From positions 1 to 64,000 of the forward strand of contig JAMPHH010000012.1 in assembly GCA_023663505.1 (NCBI GenBank): a stretch of DNA of 64,000 bases, in the 5' to 3' direction. Shown piece by piece: positions 40,279 through 49,307 of the stretch. The stretch comes from Muribaculum sp. (lineage in GTDB: Bacteria > Bacillota > Clostridia > Lachnospirales > Lachnospiraceae). Under the pieces are notes generated by a model. That model searched no databases, was not told the DNA's origin, and saw only the letters and a list, made by a program, of their open reading frames with translations. Within the stretch, counting starts at the first letter, position 1, and every line of letters begins with the position of its first letter. The translations under genes and the position numbers were made by a program.

Positions 40279-41142
40279 CTATAATTCCAGCTCCGCAAAA
40301 AAGTCCCCCGCCTGTTCCTGCTCCATCTGCACCTTCATCAGATACGCCCGTATCTCAGGCTCCTCCTTGGGAAGCCTTTTTAACAGCTTCCCCGCCATCT
40401 TGCGGGTAAGTCCCCCCGCCTGATGCCATATTTTGTAATAACGGATATCCCTGCCATAATGCTCCTCGTCCTCGATGAAAAGCTCCTGCACCAGATAAGT
40501 ATGGCGCGTCAGAATCCCCTGCATAAGCTCCCTAAGCTCGTCCTTCAAGCCCGTGTCATACAAAAGCCTTTGAAAGACAAGCCTTATCTTGTTCTTCCGA
40601 TGCTGCAATATATAGTCCGCCCTCTGGTCATCTACATCCTCCACGTCAAACCAACCGATAAAGGCGGGCTCGAAGCCCGTGTCATCAGGTCTTTTGAGAA
40701 AGCTCTCCAAAGCGTCATCATAGGCAGCAAGCCATCGCAGCTGCCCCCTTTTGTCCCCTGTCAGGGCGATATCCTCCAATCTCTCCTGCGGGAAAAATCG
40801 AAACATGGACGCTATAAACTCGGCAATCCCGGGCACCGTCTCCTGCTCCTCCGCGCCAATCGCCCTAAGCTGCACCCGCTCCAGATGATCGCACCCCAGA
40901 AATATCTGCTTGCCAAACCTGATATCCTTTGCGGGCAGCACGATCTCCCGCAGATTCTTCATATAGGCAAACCCCCAGTCCTCCACCGCCTCCAGAGAAT
41001 TAGGCAGCACCAGTCTCTCGATAGATTTGCAGCTCAAAAAGGCCTTGCTCGCAACCACTGCAAGCGGCCTTCCCCGAGACCCTGCAGACAAAATCACCTC
41101 TTTATCCTGCCCGTCGTATTTTTCATATCTTTCGTAATCCAC
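40279..41142 (-). CDS. Leucine-rich repeat (BspA-like LRR_5) protein
   Basis: A 287-residue soluble protein. Residues about 20-100 hold BspA-type leucine-rich repeats (VVASKAFLSCKSIERLVLPNSLEAVEDWGFAYMKNLREIVLP); the rest is an uncharacterised helical domain (DALESFLKRPDDTGFEPAFIGWFDVEDVDDQRADYILQHRKNKIRLVFQRLLYD). There is no signal peptide, so it is cytoplasmic. The start is GTG 41142, with GGGAGG 8 bases upstream; the ATG at 41184 coincides with the -10 box and cannot be the start. First gene of the operon that ends with the histidine kinase. Confidence 0.8.
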   Translation of the reverse strand: MDYERYEKYDGQDKEVILSAGSRGRPLAVVASKAFLSCKSIERLVLPNSLEAVEDWGFAYMKNLREIVLPAKDIRFGKQIFLGCDHLERVQLRAIGAEEQETVPGIAEFIASMFRFFPQERLEDIALTGDKRGQLRWLAAYDDALESFLKRPDDTGFEPAFIGWFDVEDVDDQRADYILQHRKNKIRLVFQRLLYDTGLKDELRELMQGILTRHTYLVQELFIEDEEHYGRDIRYYKIWHQAGGLTRKMAGKLLKRLPKEEPEIRAYLMKVQMEQEQAGDFFAELEL

Positions 41143-41182
41143 GGGCAGCACCTCCCGTCCGCATAGCTCTGCCCCCGTGGAC

Positions 41183-41212
41183 ATTATAGCACAAAAGCCT
41201 TGCGCGGGGCAA
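41183..41212 (-). promoter_or_regulatory. Promoter of the LRR-LCP-kinase operon
   Basis: On the minus strand TTGCCC (41212-41207) and TATAAT (41188-41183) are spaced by 18 bases. The transcript should begin near 41176, giving a leader of about 34 bases to the GTG start. Confidence 0.65.
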
Positions 41213-41341
41213 TACTTCGAGCTTATTCAAAAAAGGCAATTCGGGCTAGAAAAATGTAGCGTAAAATAAAATCTCATGTTATAATATGTGTATATGTTTT
41301 TGCTTGTGATATTAAAACAAAACGGGAGGTAACGAAATAGT

Positions 41342-42418
41342 ATGAAAGGTTACAAGATGATGTCAGTAGCGCTCGCCGTCCTGTTGGTAGCAGGCTCTCT
41401 ATGCGGCTGCGGGGCTTCGTCAAAGAGAAGAACAATAGGTGTCATGGAGGATAATTCCAATCAGACAAGCAGGGTCTCCGAGCCTGAGCTGAAGCTGATT
41501 ATCGCTTCCAACCAGACTTCTCCCGACAATCCCTATCATTTTGGACTGCAGACCTTTAAAGAGGTTGCGGAGGAGCTCTCAGGCGGCACTATCGAGGTAG
41601 TGTGCAGCGATGGAGACACGACAGAAGATGAGGACGAGCTGGTTCGTCTCTTGGACGAGGGAGAGCTTCAAATGATCGTTTGCTCCCCGGGCTTTATGGC
41701 GGCAGCAGGCGTGTCAGAGATCAATATGTTATCCCTGCTTTATCTGTTTGACGGCTTTAGCCATTGGGAATCCGCCGTGGACGGGGAATTCGGCTCTACA
41801 ATGTCGAATTTGATCTTGCAGAAGACGAATAATCAATACCGTATCATGGGATATTGGTCTGCGGGCGTGCGGGATTATTATGGCAAACAGCCCATCACCA
41901 CGGCTGCTGATGTCGAGGGATTGACTATCCGTACTCAAATATCCGGCGTGGTATATGATTATTGGACGGGAATCGGCGCACAGCCTGTCAACGTGGGTTG
42001 GGGCAACCTGTATGACGCCCTGAACAACAACGAAGTGGATTCCGCCGAAAACGATTACACCAATTTCATGCTAAAGGGACACCACACGACACCGAACGGA
42101 AAATATATCTGTGAGACACACCACGATTACACCACGCGCCTTTTCATTATGAACGGCGATTTCTATGACAGCCTGACAGCCGAGCAGAAAAGCTGGATTA
42201 ACACAGCGGCTTTGGCTGCCACCCTGCAGGAGCGCTCCGTGACCTATGACATGATGGACGGCTCTAAGGCACAATGTATCGCTGACGGCGCAATCGTCAC
42301 TGATTATGAAGATATAGATATCGAGAGCTTCAAGGCACCCGCCATTGAGATTCAGGACAGCTATGCCGCTGAGAACGGTCTTACGGCTTATCTTGAAATG
42401 GTTCGCCGCGCACAATAA
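41342..42418 (+). CDS. DctP-type TRAP-transporter substrate-binding lipoprotein
   Basis: A 358-residue lipoprotein: signal peptide to LCGCG (lipobox Cys), then a DctP-like fold: LIIASNQTSPDNPYHFGLQTFKEVAEELSGGTIEV, the conserved IRTQISGVVYDYWTGIGAQPVNVGWGNLYDALNNNEVDSAEND and HHTTPNGKYICETHHDYTTRLFIMN. It should bind an organic acid outside the cell. GGGAGGTAACG precedes the ATG. No TRAP membrane subunits follow; a chemoreceptor gene does, 24 bp later. It may therefore serve as a ligand-binding partner for taxis rather than for transport. Confidence 0.9.
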   Translation: MKGYKMMSVALAVLLVAGSLCGCGASSKRRTIGVMEDNSNQTSRVSEPELKLIIASNQTSPDNPYHFGLQTFKEVAEELSGGTIEVVCSDGDTTEDEDELVRLLDEGELQMIVCSPGFMAAAGVSEINMLSLLYLFDGFSHWESAVDGEFGSTMSNLILQKTNNQYRIMGYWSAGVRDYYGKQPITTAADVEGLTIRTQISGVVYDYWTGIGAQPVNVGWGNLYDALNNNEVDSAENDYTNFMLKGHHTTPNGKYICETHHDYTTRLFIMNGDFYDSLTAEQKSWINTAALAATLQERSVTYDMMDGSKAQCIADGAIVTDYEDIDIESFKAPAIEIQDSYAAENGLTAYLEMVRRAQ

Positions 42419-42442
42419 TTTATCATACGGGGAGGTGTGATT

Positions 42443-44530
42443 GTGGATACATTAGATACAAACATAAAAGAAAATGAAAAATCTGCCATGGGAATTAAAT
42501 TTAAATTGATCATCGGCTTTGCGATTCCGCTGATCTGTGCCATTGGAATCGGTACGGTGGCGTACTCCTTGGCAGCAGCAGGCATGACTTCCAATTATGA
42601 GGATTCCATGACAAAGGCGATGACCATGGCAGTGGGATATTTGGATTTTGGTTTTAAGTCTGCCGTCTCAGAGTCGGAACAGCTCTATTATAATATAGAT
42701 TTGATGAAATGGGCAACAGGTGCGGTCTATAACGAATGGACAAAACAGGAGATCATGGAAGATGTCGCTCTGGATCTGAAAATAAAGCTCGAGGGAAATG
42801 AATTTGTCAATAATATGCATATTATTCCCAGTGACAATCTGATGATTGTGTCAACCTATGATGACACGATAGATACCTTCGGTTATTATGAGGATCTGGC
42901 AGAGCACGAGGAGGCTTACTGTCTCGACACATTGAGCGGCAATTGGATTGGCACTCACAGCTACATTGACAGCCAATTAAAGGAAATACATAATGATTAC
43001 GACCCCGACAGCTATGCCTGCTCCTATATCCGCCCTCTCGCCACAAAGCATGCATGTATCGTTGTGGATTACAGCAGTGAAGCCATAGCAGATATTTTGC
43101 GGGAACTCTCAGTCGGCGAGGACGGTCTGGCAGCCTTTGTGACTGCGGACGGGAGAGAGCTGCTGCTTCAGGACAATGAGATCATAAAGGACAGCGAATT
43201 TTCCTTTGTGAACCAAACCTATTTTACGGAAGCTATGGCAGAGCCTGCAGCGACCATTATCGACTATGTGCAATACAATCGTCAACAGTATTTGTTTATG
43301 CTGACCAAGAGCCATGAGAACGGTTCCGCTATCTGTGCCATGGTACCTGTGAGCATGGTGAATGCGGGAGCGGTCACCATTCGGAACATCACGATCATCA
43401 TCGTGATCATTTCCTGTGTGATCGCGGTGCTTGCGGCAATATTCATCATCAGCGGTATTATTTCTACTATCCGTCAGATCAGCAAGAAGCTTCAAGTGGT
43501 ATCAAGCGGTGACCTGACTGTGAATATTAACACCAACCGCAGGGACGAGTTCAAGGTTCTGGCAAAAAATATTGCCACTATGGTACATAATTCCAGAAAT
43601 CTGGTAATGCAGGTGTTAAAGACAACGGAAAATGTCTCCTCATCCACAGCTATGCTTTCAGACGCGTCCGAGGTGCTGACCGACGTGAGCAACCAAATCA
43701 CGACCGCCGTGGACGAAATGAACATAGGGCTGAACCAACAGGCACATGCTTCACAGGATTGTCTCAACCAGATGGACGAACTGTCACAGAGAATCACGGT
43801 TGCTGTCAACAGCGTGAAAAAGATGGACGGCATTACCAGTGACACGAAGAATGTTATTTCAGACGGTATATCCACCATGGACGAACTGACAGGCAAAATG
43901 GCTGACACCACCAATATCACAAGAAATGTTACCTCCAATATCAAGGATTTGGAGGGCAGCCTGATTCAGGTAGAAAGATTTGTTGACACGATCAACGAGA
44001 TTGCCGAGGAAACCAGTCTGTTGGCGCTCAACGCGTCCATCGAAGCGGCAAGGGCAGGGGAAGCAGGCAAGGGCTTTGCAGTGGTTGCACAGTCGGTAAG
44101 CTCCCTGTCAGACGGCACGATCGAGGCGGCAAAACAGATTCAAGAGGTAATGTTCCAGATTAAGGAATACGCTGAAAAGACCGTAAACGTGGCTCTTGAC
44201 GCTGAGGAGATCGTATCCAAGCAGTCCGAGACAGTGAACAATACAATCCATGTATTCTCTGATATGAACAAATATTTGGAGAACCTTGTATCAGAGATCA
44301 CCTCTCTGGAAAAGACTGTGGAGGGCATGGAGCAGCACAGGAATAACACGATGGCGGCAATCGAAAGCATCACGACCTCCTCTGAGGAGACAGCCGCTTC
44401 CGTTTCCACAGTGAATGATTCCTTGAAGAACCAGATGACCATGATCAGCAACCTGCACAGCTCCGCCGAGGAATTGGAGGACAGGGCAAGAGAGCTGACA
44501 GAAGCGGTGAATGCATTCAAGATTAAGTAA
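42443..44530 (+). CDS. Methyl-accepting chemotaxis protein
   Basis: A 695-residue receptor. First membrane helix at about 15-40 (LIIGFAIPLICAIGIGTVAYSLA), a Cache-type extracellular domain, a second helix near 310-340 (TIIIVIISCVIAVLAAIFIISGI), HAMP, then the MCP signalling domain with the conserved hairpin tip EIAEETSLLALNASIEAARAGEAGKGFAVVA. GGGAGG lies 7 bases before the GTG start at 42443. It is co-transcribed with the DctP-like binding protein and probably senses its ligand or a complex of the two. A terminator follows. Confidence 0.92.
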   Translation: MDTLDTNIKENEKSAMGIKFKLIIGFAIPLICAIGIGTVAYSLAAAGMTSNYEDSMTKAMTMAVGYLDFGFKSAVSESEQLYYNIDLMKWATGAVYNEWTKQEIMEDVALDLKIKLEGNEFVNNMHIIPSDNLMIVSTYDDTIDTFGYYEDLAEHEEAYCLDTLSGNWIGTHSYIDSQLKEIHNDYDPDSYACSYIRPLATKHACIVVDYSSEAIADILRELSVGEDGLAAFVTADGRELLLQDNEIIKDSEFSFVNQTYFTEAMAEPAATIIDYVQYNRQQYLFMLTKSHENGSAICAMVPVSMVNAGAVTIRNITIIIVIISCVIAVLAAIFIISGIISTIRQISKKLQVVSSGDLTVNINTNRRDEFKVLAKNIATMVHNSRNLVMQVLKTTENVSSSTAMLSDASEVLTDVSNQITTAVDEMNIGLNQQAHASQDCLNQMDELSQRITVAVNSVKKMDGITSDTKNVISDGISTMDELTGKMADTTNITRNVTSNIKDLEGSLIQVERFVDTINEIAEETSLLALNASIEAARAGEAGKGFAVVAQSVSSLSDGTIEAAKQIQEVMFQIKEYAEKTVNVALDAEEIVSKQSETVNNTIHVFSDMNKYLENLVSEITSLEKTVEGMEQHRNNTMAAIESITTSSEETAASVSTVNDSLKNQMTMISNLHSSAEELEDRARELTEAVNAFKIK

Positions 44531-44630
44531 AGACTCGCGAAGTTGATTCCTGCGAACAACGAGCCAAGTCAACGAAGTTGATTTTGTTAATGCAATTGAC
44601 TTTGAACCGATGCTTGTATGAGCATAAAGC

Positions 44631-44662
44631 TAGGGGAACCCCTCCAAGGGTTCCCCTATTTT
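44631..44662 (+). terminator. Rho-independent terminator after the chemoreceptor
   Basis: A perfect 11-bp stem TAGGGGAACCC / GGGTTCCCCTA (44631-44641 with 44648-44658) is followed by TTTT. Confidence 0.85.
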
Positions 44663-44736
44663 ACCACAAGAGGACAGATTGCTTATGCGCAGTTTCAACG
44701 TAGTTGAAACTTAAGTAGCGCAGAAATGAGGATAGT

Positions 44737-45480
44737 ATGCCGGATCAACAAGCTTTTCAAGCGGCGAAGGATAAAATTATAGGCATAGACAGGCAGCGTT
44801 TGGGGATTGGCACACTCTCCGAGAAGTCTGTCCACGCCATTCTAAAGAATTACCTTCAGCCTGACGAGGATCATCAGGAGATCCCTATAGAGAATTATGT
44901 GGCTGATATCTACACGGACGGCGAGATCATAGAGATTCAGACCAGACAGTTTAATAAGCTGCGAGATAAGCTGACTGCCTTCCTTCCTCTCTATCCCGTC
45001 ACCATTGTCTATCCCATTCCAAGGGAGAAGTGGGTGATCTGGATTGACGAGGAGAGCGGGGAGCTGAGCAAGCCCCGCAAATCCCCCAAAAAGGGAAGCT
45101 CCTATACCGTTTTTCCCGAGCTGTACAAGATCAAGCCCTTCCTGAAAAACAAAAATCTCCGCTTGAAATTGGTACTGATGGATATGGAGGAATATAAGCT
45201 TTTAAACGGCTGGAGCAAGGATAAGAAAAAGGGAGCGAGCCGCTATGACCGAATCCCCACAGATCTGATTGACGAGGTAGAAATCAATTGCCCCGAAGAC
45301 TATATGCAATTTGTGCCTTATGAACTGGACGGAGAATTTACCGTCAAGGAATTTGCCAAAGCCGCTCATATTCCCTCAGAACTGGCGGGAACGGTAGTCA
45401 ACATTCTTTATTATATGGATATGATTGAACGCACTGGCAAAAGGGGCAGAGCGTATCTGTATCGGGTAAAGGAAATATAG
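44737..45480 (+). CDS. Hypothetical protein with PD-(D/E)XK-like motif and winged helix
   Basis: A 247-residue soluble protein. Around residues 50-75, YVADIYTDGEIIEIQTRQF has the D...E-x-Q arrangement of PD-(D/E)XK nucleases of the Holliday-resolvase type. The C-terminal half (TVKEFAKAAHIPSELAGTVVNILYYMDMIERTGKRGRAYLYR) is a winged helix. GAGGATAGT precedes the ATG. It could be a DNA-targeting nuclease; the family is not known to me and no partner gene is beside it. Confidence 0.7.
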   Translation: MPDQQAFQAAKDKIIGIDRQRLGIGTLSEKSVHAILKNYLQPDEDHQEIPIENYVADIYTDGEIIEIQTRQFNKLRDKLTAFLPLYPVTIVYPIPREKWVIWIDEESGELSKPRKSPKKGSSYTVFPELYKIKPFLKNKNLRLKLVLMDMEEYKLLNGWSKDKKKGASRYDRIPTDLIDEVEINCPEDYMQFVPYELDGEFTVKEFAKAAHIPSELAGTVVNILYYMDMIERTGKRGRAYLYRVKEI

Positions 45481-45484
45481 ATGT

Positions 45485-45616
45485 ATTAGATATGATTTAT
45501 GCCTATACAAAGGATAAACGTTATTTAAGTATCAGAAATGAGGTTATCAAAAAAGAAGCGAAAGGAGAGGTCATAGTTATTTATAAAACTCAAAGGCAAA
45601 AAGCAATGCCAAAATA
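45485..45616 (+). pseudogene. Short gene remnant
   Basis: A 40-odd-codon frame (VLDMIYAYTKDKRYLSIRNEVIKKEAKGEVIVIYK...) follows the nuclease-like gene. It reads well for about 30 codons but has no ribosome site and overlaps the end of the convergent NUDIX gene. It may be a piece of a larger gene (Rpn-type transposases end in a similar charged pattern). Low confidence. Confidence 0.3.
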
Positions 45617-46036
45617 GAAACCCCATCTTTGGTTTCATTATTTTTTAACATTTCCAAGACACAATCCCTTGAAACCCACTTTTTCATTTTTACTTCATTT
45701 TCATCAAAATTCATAGATTCTGTATCGACTCTTGCGGCAAAAACATGGCATATACAATCAGACATTCCATTAGACGGATTTTGAGTACATAAAAATTTCA
45801 GGTCTTTAACTGTACACCCTGTTTCTTCCATGCATTCTCGGCGTGCCGCCTCTTCCTTTGATTCTCCATCTTCAATACGCCCCGCAGGAATTTCCCATTC
45901 CAAACGCATTACTGTATATCTCTTAGATTGAATCAGCAAAACTTCATCATTCTCATTGAACACAACAATGCTTACTGCTTCATGCGGATAATGAATCTGA
46001 TGATACTTTTCTATCTAATCGCTGCGGCAACTCCAT
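45577..46036 (-). pseudogene. NUDIX hydrolase gene with a one-base frameshift
   Basis: The main part is a typical NUDIX domain, with Nudix box GRIEDGESKEEAARRECMEETGC (GX5EX7REUXEEXGU) and VMRLEWEIPAG before it, resembling ADP-ribose or nucleoside-diphosphate-sugar pyrophosphatases. The intact frame starts only inside VVFNENDEV. A real start, ATG 46036 with GGAGGAAGATAT upstream, reads MELPQRLD and then falls out of frame. Skipping one base at about 46013 restores DEKYHQIHYPHEAVSIVV, so the gene seems damaged by an extra A or has a sequencing error. Function is otherwise expected to be nucleotide-pool cleaning. Confidence 0.8.
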
Positions 46037-46070
46037 ATATCTTCCTCCATAATTTACTTTATGCTTTTGA

Positions 46071-46550
46071 CTATTGGTAGTTTGGCAGTTTACACAGATC
46101 CGCCCATTCCGCCCCGGGGCAGGAACGCTCCAATTCCTCAATAGTCAATCTCACACAGCTGCTTGCGCTGCCTGCTGCCGGAAGCGCCATCTCGAAACGC
46201 TTCATGGACTCGTCCAGATACACCTTAGTCTTCCCCTCGGGATTGGCATAGGGACAGACCCCTCCAATGGCATGACCCGTGTATTCCATGACCTCCTCGG
46301 GTGTCAGCATCTTTGCCTTCATGCCAAATTTATCCTTGAATTTGCGGTTATCCACCTTGGTATCACCACTGGTCACGATCAACACTGCCTTGTCCCCCAC
46401 CTTGAAGGACAAGGTCTTCGCTATCATAGCGGGAATCACGCCCGCCGCATGAGCGGCAAGCTCCACCGTGGCACTGGATTCCGCAAATTCCTCCACCTTC
46501 CCGTCCAAATCAAATTGCTTCAAATACTCCCTGACTGCTGCTACCGACAT
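46071..46550 (-). CDS. YbaK/EbsC-type aminoacyl-tRNA deacylase
   Basis: A 159-residue protein with the YbaK fold: AKTLSFKVGDKAVLIVTSGDTKVDNRKFKDKFG, the conserved lysine region in ELAAHAAGVIPAMIAKTL, GVCPYANPEGKTKVYLDES. These enzymes hydrolyse misacylated tRNA (Cys-tRNA-Pro, Ala-tRNA-Pro). GGAGGAATAAAC precedes the ATG and lies inside the gyrA stop region, 2 bp after the gyrA stop, so translation is probably coupled to gyrA. Confidence 0.88.
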   Translation of the reverse strand: MSVAAVREYLKQFDLDGKVEEFAESSATVELAAHAAGVIPAMIAKTLSFKVGDKAVLIVTSGDTKVDNRKFKDKFGMKAKMLTPEEVMEYTGHAIGGVCPYANPEGKTKVYLDESMKRFEMALPAAGSASSCVRLTIEELERSCPGAEWADLCKLPNYQ

Positions 46551-46552
46551 GT

Positions 46553-49138
46553 TTATTCCTCCAAATCCGCAGAAGACTCCCCTTCCGAAGACTTTTCTTC
46601 AGGAATTTCTTCATCTGAAAATTCCTCATCTAAATTGTCTTCCGAGATATTCTCAATAGCGTCCTCTACATCGTCAAACTCCTGATCACCGTTGGAAATC
46701 TTCTCCCGAACCTTGGCAATCTGCGCCACCTTGACGCCCTCGTCAAGATTCATCATCTTCACACCGGAGGTGATCCTTCCCAACGTGGAGATATCCTGCA
46801 TACGAAGCTGAATGATCACTCCCTCTGTGGTGATCATCATCAGCTCGTTTTCGTCCGTGACAGCCTTGACTCCCACCACGTCACCTGTCTTTTCGGTAAT
46901 TTTATAGCATTTGACGCCCTTACCGCCTCGCTTTTGCACGGTAAATTCATCAAGATATGTACGTTTTCCAAGACCATTCTCTGACACGATCAGCAGGGAA
47001 TCACCCTGAACCTGCAGCTGCATACCGATAATCTCGTCCCCGGGCGACAGATTCATACCGATCACACCCATGGAAGCCCTTCCTGTGGGACGCACATCAG
47101 TCTCCTTAAATCGAATACACATACCCTGCTTTGTCACAAGGAAAATCTCACTGTCCACATCTGTTGTCTTTACCTCGATAAGTTCATCGTCATCACGCAA
47201 ATTAATGGCAGTAAGACCGTTTTTGCGCACATTCGCAAATTCCGCAAGCGGCGTCTTCTTCACAATACCCTTCTTTGTCACCATAAAGAGATATCTGTCC
47301 GCATCATATTCCTTAATCGGGATCATGGCGGTGATCTTCTCCCCGGGCTGCAATTGAAGGAGATTGATCACGGCGGTTCCTCTGGCGGTTCTGCTTGCTT
47401 CCGGAATCTCATAAGCCTTCAAGCGATAAACGCGCCCCATATTGGTAAAGAAATTCATATAATGGTGGGTGGTGCTCATCAGCAGATCCTCGATATAATC
47501 GTCCTCTATGGTCTGCATTCCCTTGATTCCCTTGCCGCCGCGGTTCTGCGCCTTGAAATTATCCACTGTCATACGCTTGATATAGCCCAGTCTGGTCATG
47601 GCAATGACAGTATTGTCATAAGGAATCAAATCCTCCATGGAGATATCAAACTCGTCAAAGCCGATAGAGCTTCTTCTGTCATCGCCATATTTTTGGGCGA
47701 TGATCATAATCTCCTCTTTAATCACACCAAGCAATAATTTCTCGTCAGCCAATATAGCCTTCAGCTCCCCGATACGTATCTCCAACTCCTTGTGCTCATT
47801 TTCAAGCTTCTCTCTCTCCAAGCCTGTGAGCGCTCTCAGACGCATGTCCACAATCGCCTGCGCCTGTGCGTCAGAAAGCTCAAATCTCTCAATCAGCCTG
47901 TCCTTCGCAATCTGAGCGTTCTGGCTGCTTCTGATAATGGAGATCACTTCGTCTATAAAGTCCAAAGCCTTGAGCAGACCCTGTAAAATATGATCTCTCT
48001 CCTCAGCCTTATTCAGATCGTATTTTGTCCTGCGCGTGACAACATCTTCCTGATGCTGCAGATAATAGGTCAGCATCTCCAACAGATTCATCACCTTGGG
48101 CTCGTTATTGATAAGGGCTAACATAATCACGCCGAAGGTGTCTTGAAGCTGGGTATGCTTATACAGCTGATTTAAAATCACGTTGGCATTGGCGTCCTTG
48201 CGAAGCTCGATAACCACGCGCACACCCTCTCTGTTGGACTCGTCGCGGATATCCGTGATGCCGTCAATTTTCTTCAGCTTGACAAGCTCTGCAATCTTGA
48301 CGATCAAATTCGCCTTATTGACCATATAGGGAAGCTCTGTGGCAATGATCTGGCTTTTACCGTTAGGCAGGGTCTCAATATTGGTGACTGCGCGCACACG
48401 AATCTTGCCCCTTCCCGTGCGGTAAGCCTCCTCACACCCTCTCGTACCCATGATCAAGCCGCCGGTGGGAAAATCAGGCGCTTTCACGATAGGAAGGATC
48501 TCCTCTATGGTGGTCTCACGATTTTCCTGAATCTTATTATCAATGATTTTGACCACGGCATTTACCACCTCACGAAGATTGTGGGGCGGGATATTTGTCG
48601 CCATACCAACGGCAATACCGGTAGTGCCGTTCACCAAGAGATTGGGATAACGACTGGGCAGCACCACAGGCTCCTTCTCGGTATCGTCAAAGTTAGGTAC
48701 AAAATCAACCGTATCCTTGTTGATATCCGCCAATAATTCCATGGAAATCTTGGACAGCCTTGCCTCTGTGTAACGCATCGCAGCGGCGCCGTCGCCGTCC
48801 ATAGAGCCAAAGTTGCCGTGTCCGTCCACCAAGGGATATCTGGTAGACCATTCCTGAGCCATATTTACCAACGCACCATAGATAGAGCTGTCGCCATGAG
48901 GGTGATATTTACCCATGGTATCACCGACAATACGCGCACTCTTACGATGCGGCTTGTCAGGACCATTATTCAACTCGATCATGGAATAAAGCACACGACG
49001 CTGAACAGGCTTCAGACCGTCCCGCACATCGGGAAGCGCGCGGGAAGCGATGACACTCATGGCATAATCTATGTAGAATGTCTCCATTCGCTCCTTTAAG
49101 TCAACCTCGTGTATTTTATCAAAAATATCGTCGTTCAT
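46553..49138 (-). CDS. gyrA: DNA gyrase subunit A
   Basis: An 861-residue GyrA. The active-site Tyr is in AAMRYTEARLSKI (about 122), the quinolone region reads HPHGDSSIYGALVN, the coiled-coil middle has RSSQNAQIAKDRLIERFEL, and the C-terminal beta-pinwheel repeats (RGGKGIKGM, KRGGKGVKCY) are present. An extra acidic tail of about 45 residues (EEFSDEEIPEEKSSEGESS) ends the protein. AAAGAGGAATA precedes the ATG. Gyrase introduces negative supercoils. In the quinolone-contact turn the residue equivalent to E. coli Asp87 is Gly. It follows gyrB after a 169-bp gap with hairpins. Confidence 0.97.
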   Translation of the reverse strand: MNDDIFDKIHEVDLKERMETFYIDYAMSVIASRALPDVRDGLKPVQRRVLYSMIELNNGPDKPHRKSARIVGDTMGKYHPHGDSSIYGALVNMAQEWSTRYPLVDGHGNFGSMDGDGAAAMRYTEARLSKISMELLADINKDTVDFVPNFDDTEKEPVVLPSRYPNLLVNGTTGIAVGMATNIPPHNLREVVNAVVKIIDNKIQENRETTIEEILPIVKAPDFPTGGLIMGTRGCEEAYRTGRGKIRVRAVTNIETLPNGKSQIIATELPYMVNKANLIVKIAELVKLKKIDGITDIRDESNREGVRVVIELRKDANANVILNQLYKHTQLQDTFGVIMLALINNEPKVMNLLEMLTYYLQHQEDVVTRRTKYDLNKAEERDHILQGLLKALDFIDEVISIIRSSQNAQIAKDRLIERFELSDAQAQAIVDMRLRALTGLEREKLENEHKELEIRIGELKAILADEKLLLGVIKEEIMIIAQKYGDDRRSSIGFDEFDISMEDLIPYDNTVIAMTRLGYIKRMTVDNFKAQNRGGKGIKGMQTIEDDYIEDLLMSTTHHYMNFFTNMGRVYRLKAYEIPEASRTARGTAVINLLQLQPGEKITAMIPIKEYDADRYLFMVTKKGIVKKTPLAEFANVRKNGLTAINLRDDDELIEVKTTDVDSEIFLVTKQGMCIRFKETDVRPTGRASMGVIGMNLSPGDEIIGMQLQVQGDSLLIVSENGLGKRTYLDEFTVQKRGGKGVKCYKITEKTGDVVGVKAVTDENELMMITTEGVIIQLRMQDISTLGRITSGVKMMNLDEGVKVAQIAKVREKISNGDQEFDDVEDAIENISEDNLDEEFSDEEIPEEKSSEGESSADLEE

Positions 49139-49307
49139 TATTCCTCTTTCTGCCCGTGAGGGCGATTACGCTAATTGTAGCCTTCGCAGTACAATTTTTG
49201 TTACTATTAGGAACCGTTCAGAAATAACTTTGCAAAAGTTATTTCTGGTTCCGGTAAATTGCGAAGCAATTTTCAGGAATTGTTAAAAATTATTTTTTAA
49301 CAATTCC
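49139..49307. promoter_or_regulatory. gyrB-gyrA intergenic region with three hairpins
   Basis: Three inverted repeats follow one another: GGAACC..AGAAATAACTT..AAGTTATTTCT..GGTTCC (about 49210-49253), ATTGCGAAGCAAT (49258-49270) and GGAATTGTTAAAAA..TTTTTAACAATTCC (about 49276-49307). The last may be a terminator or attenuator after gyrB. No promoter motif of note was identified for gyrA, so attenuation or read-through control of gyrA is possible. Confidence 0.55.
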
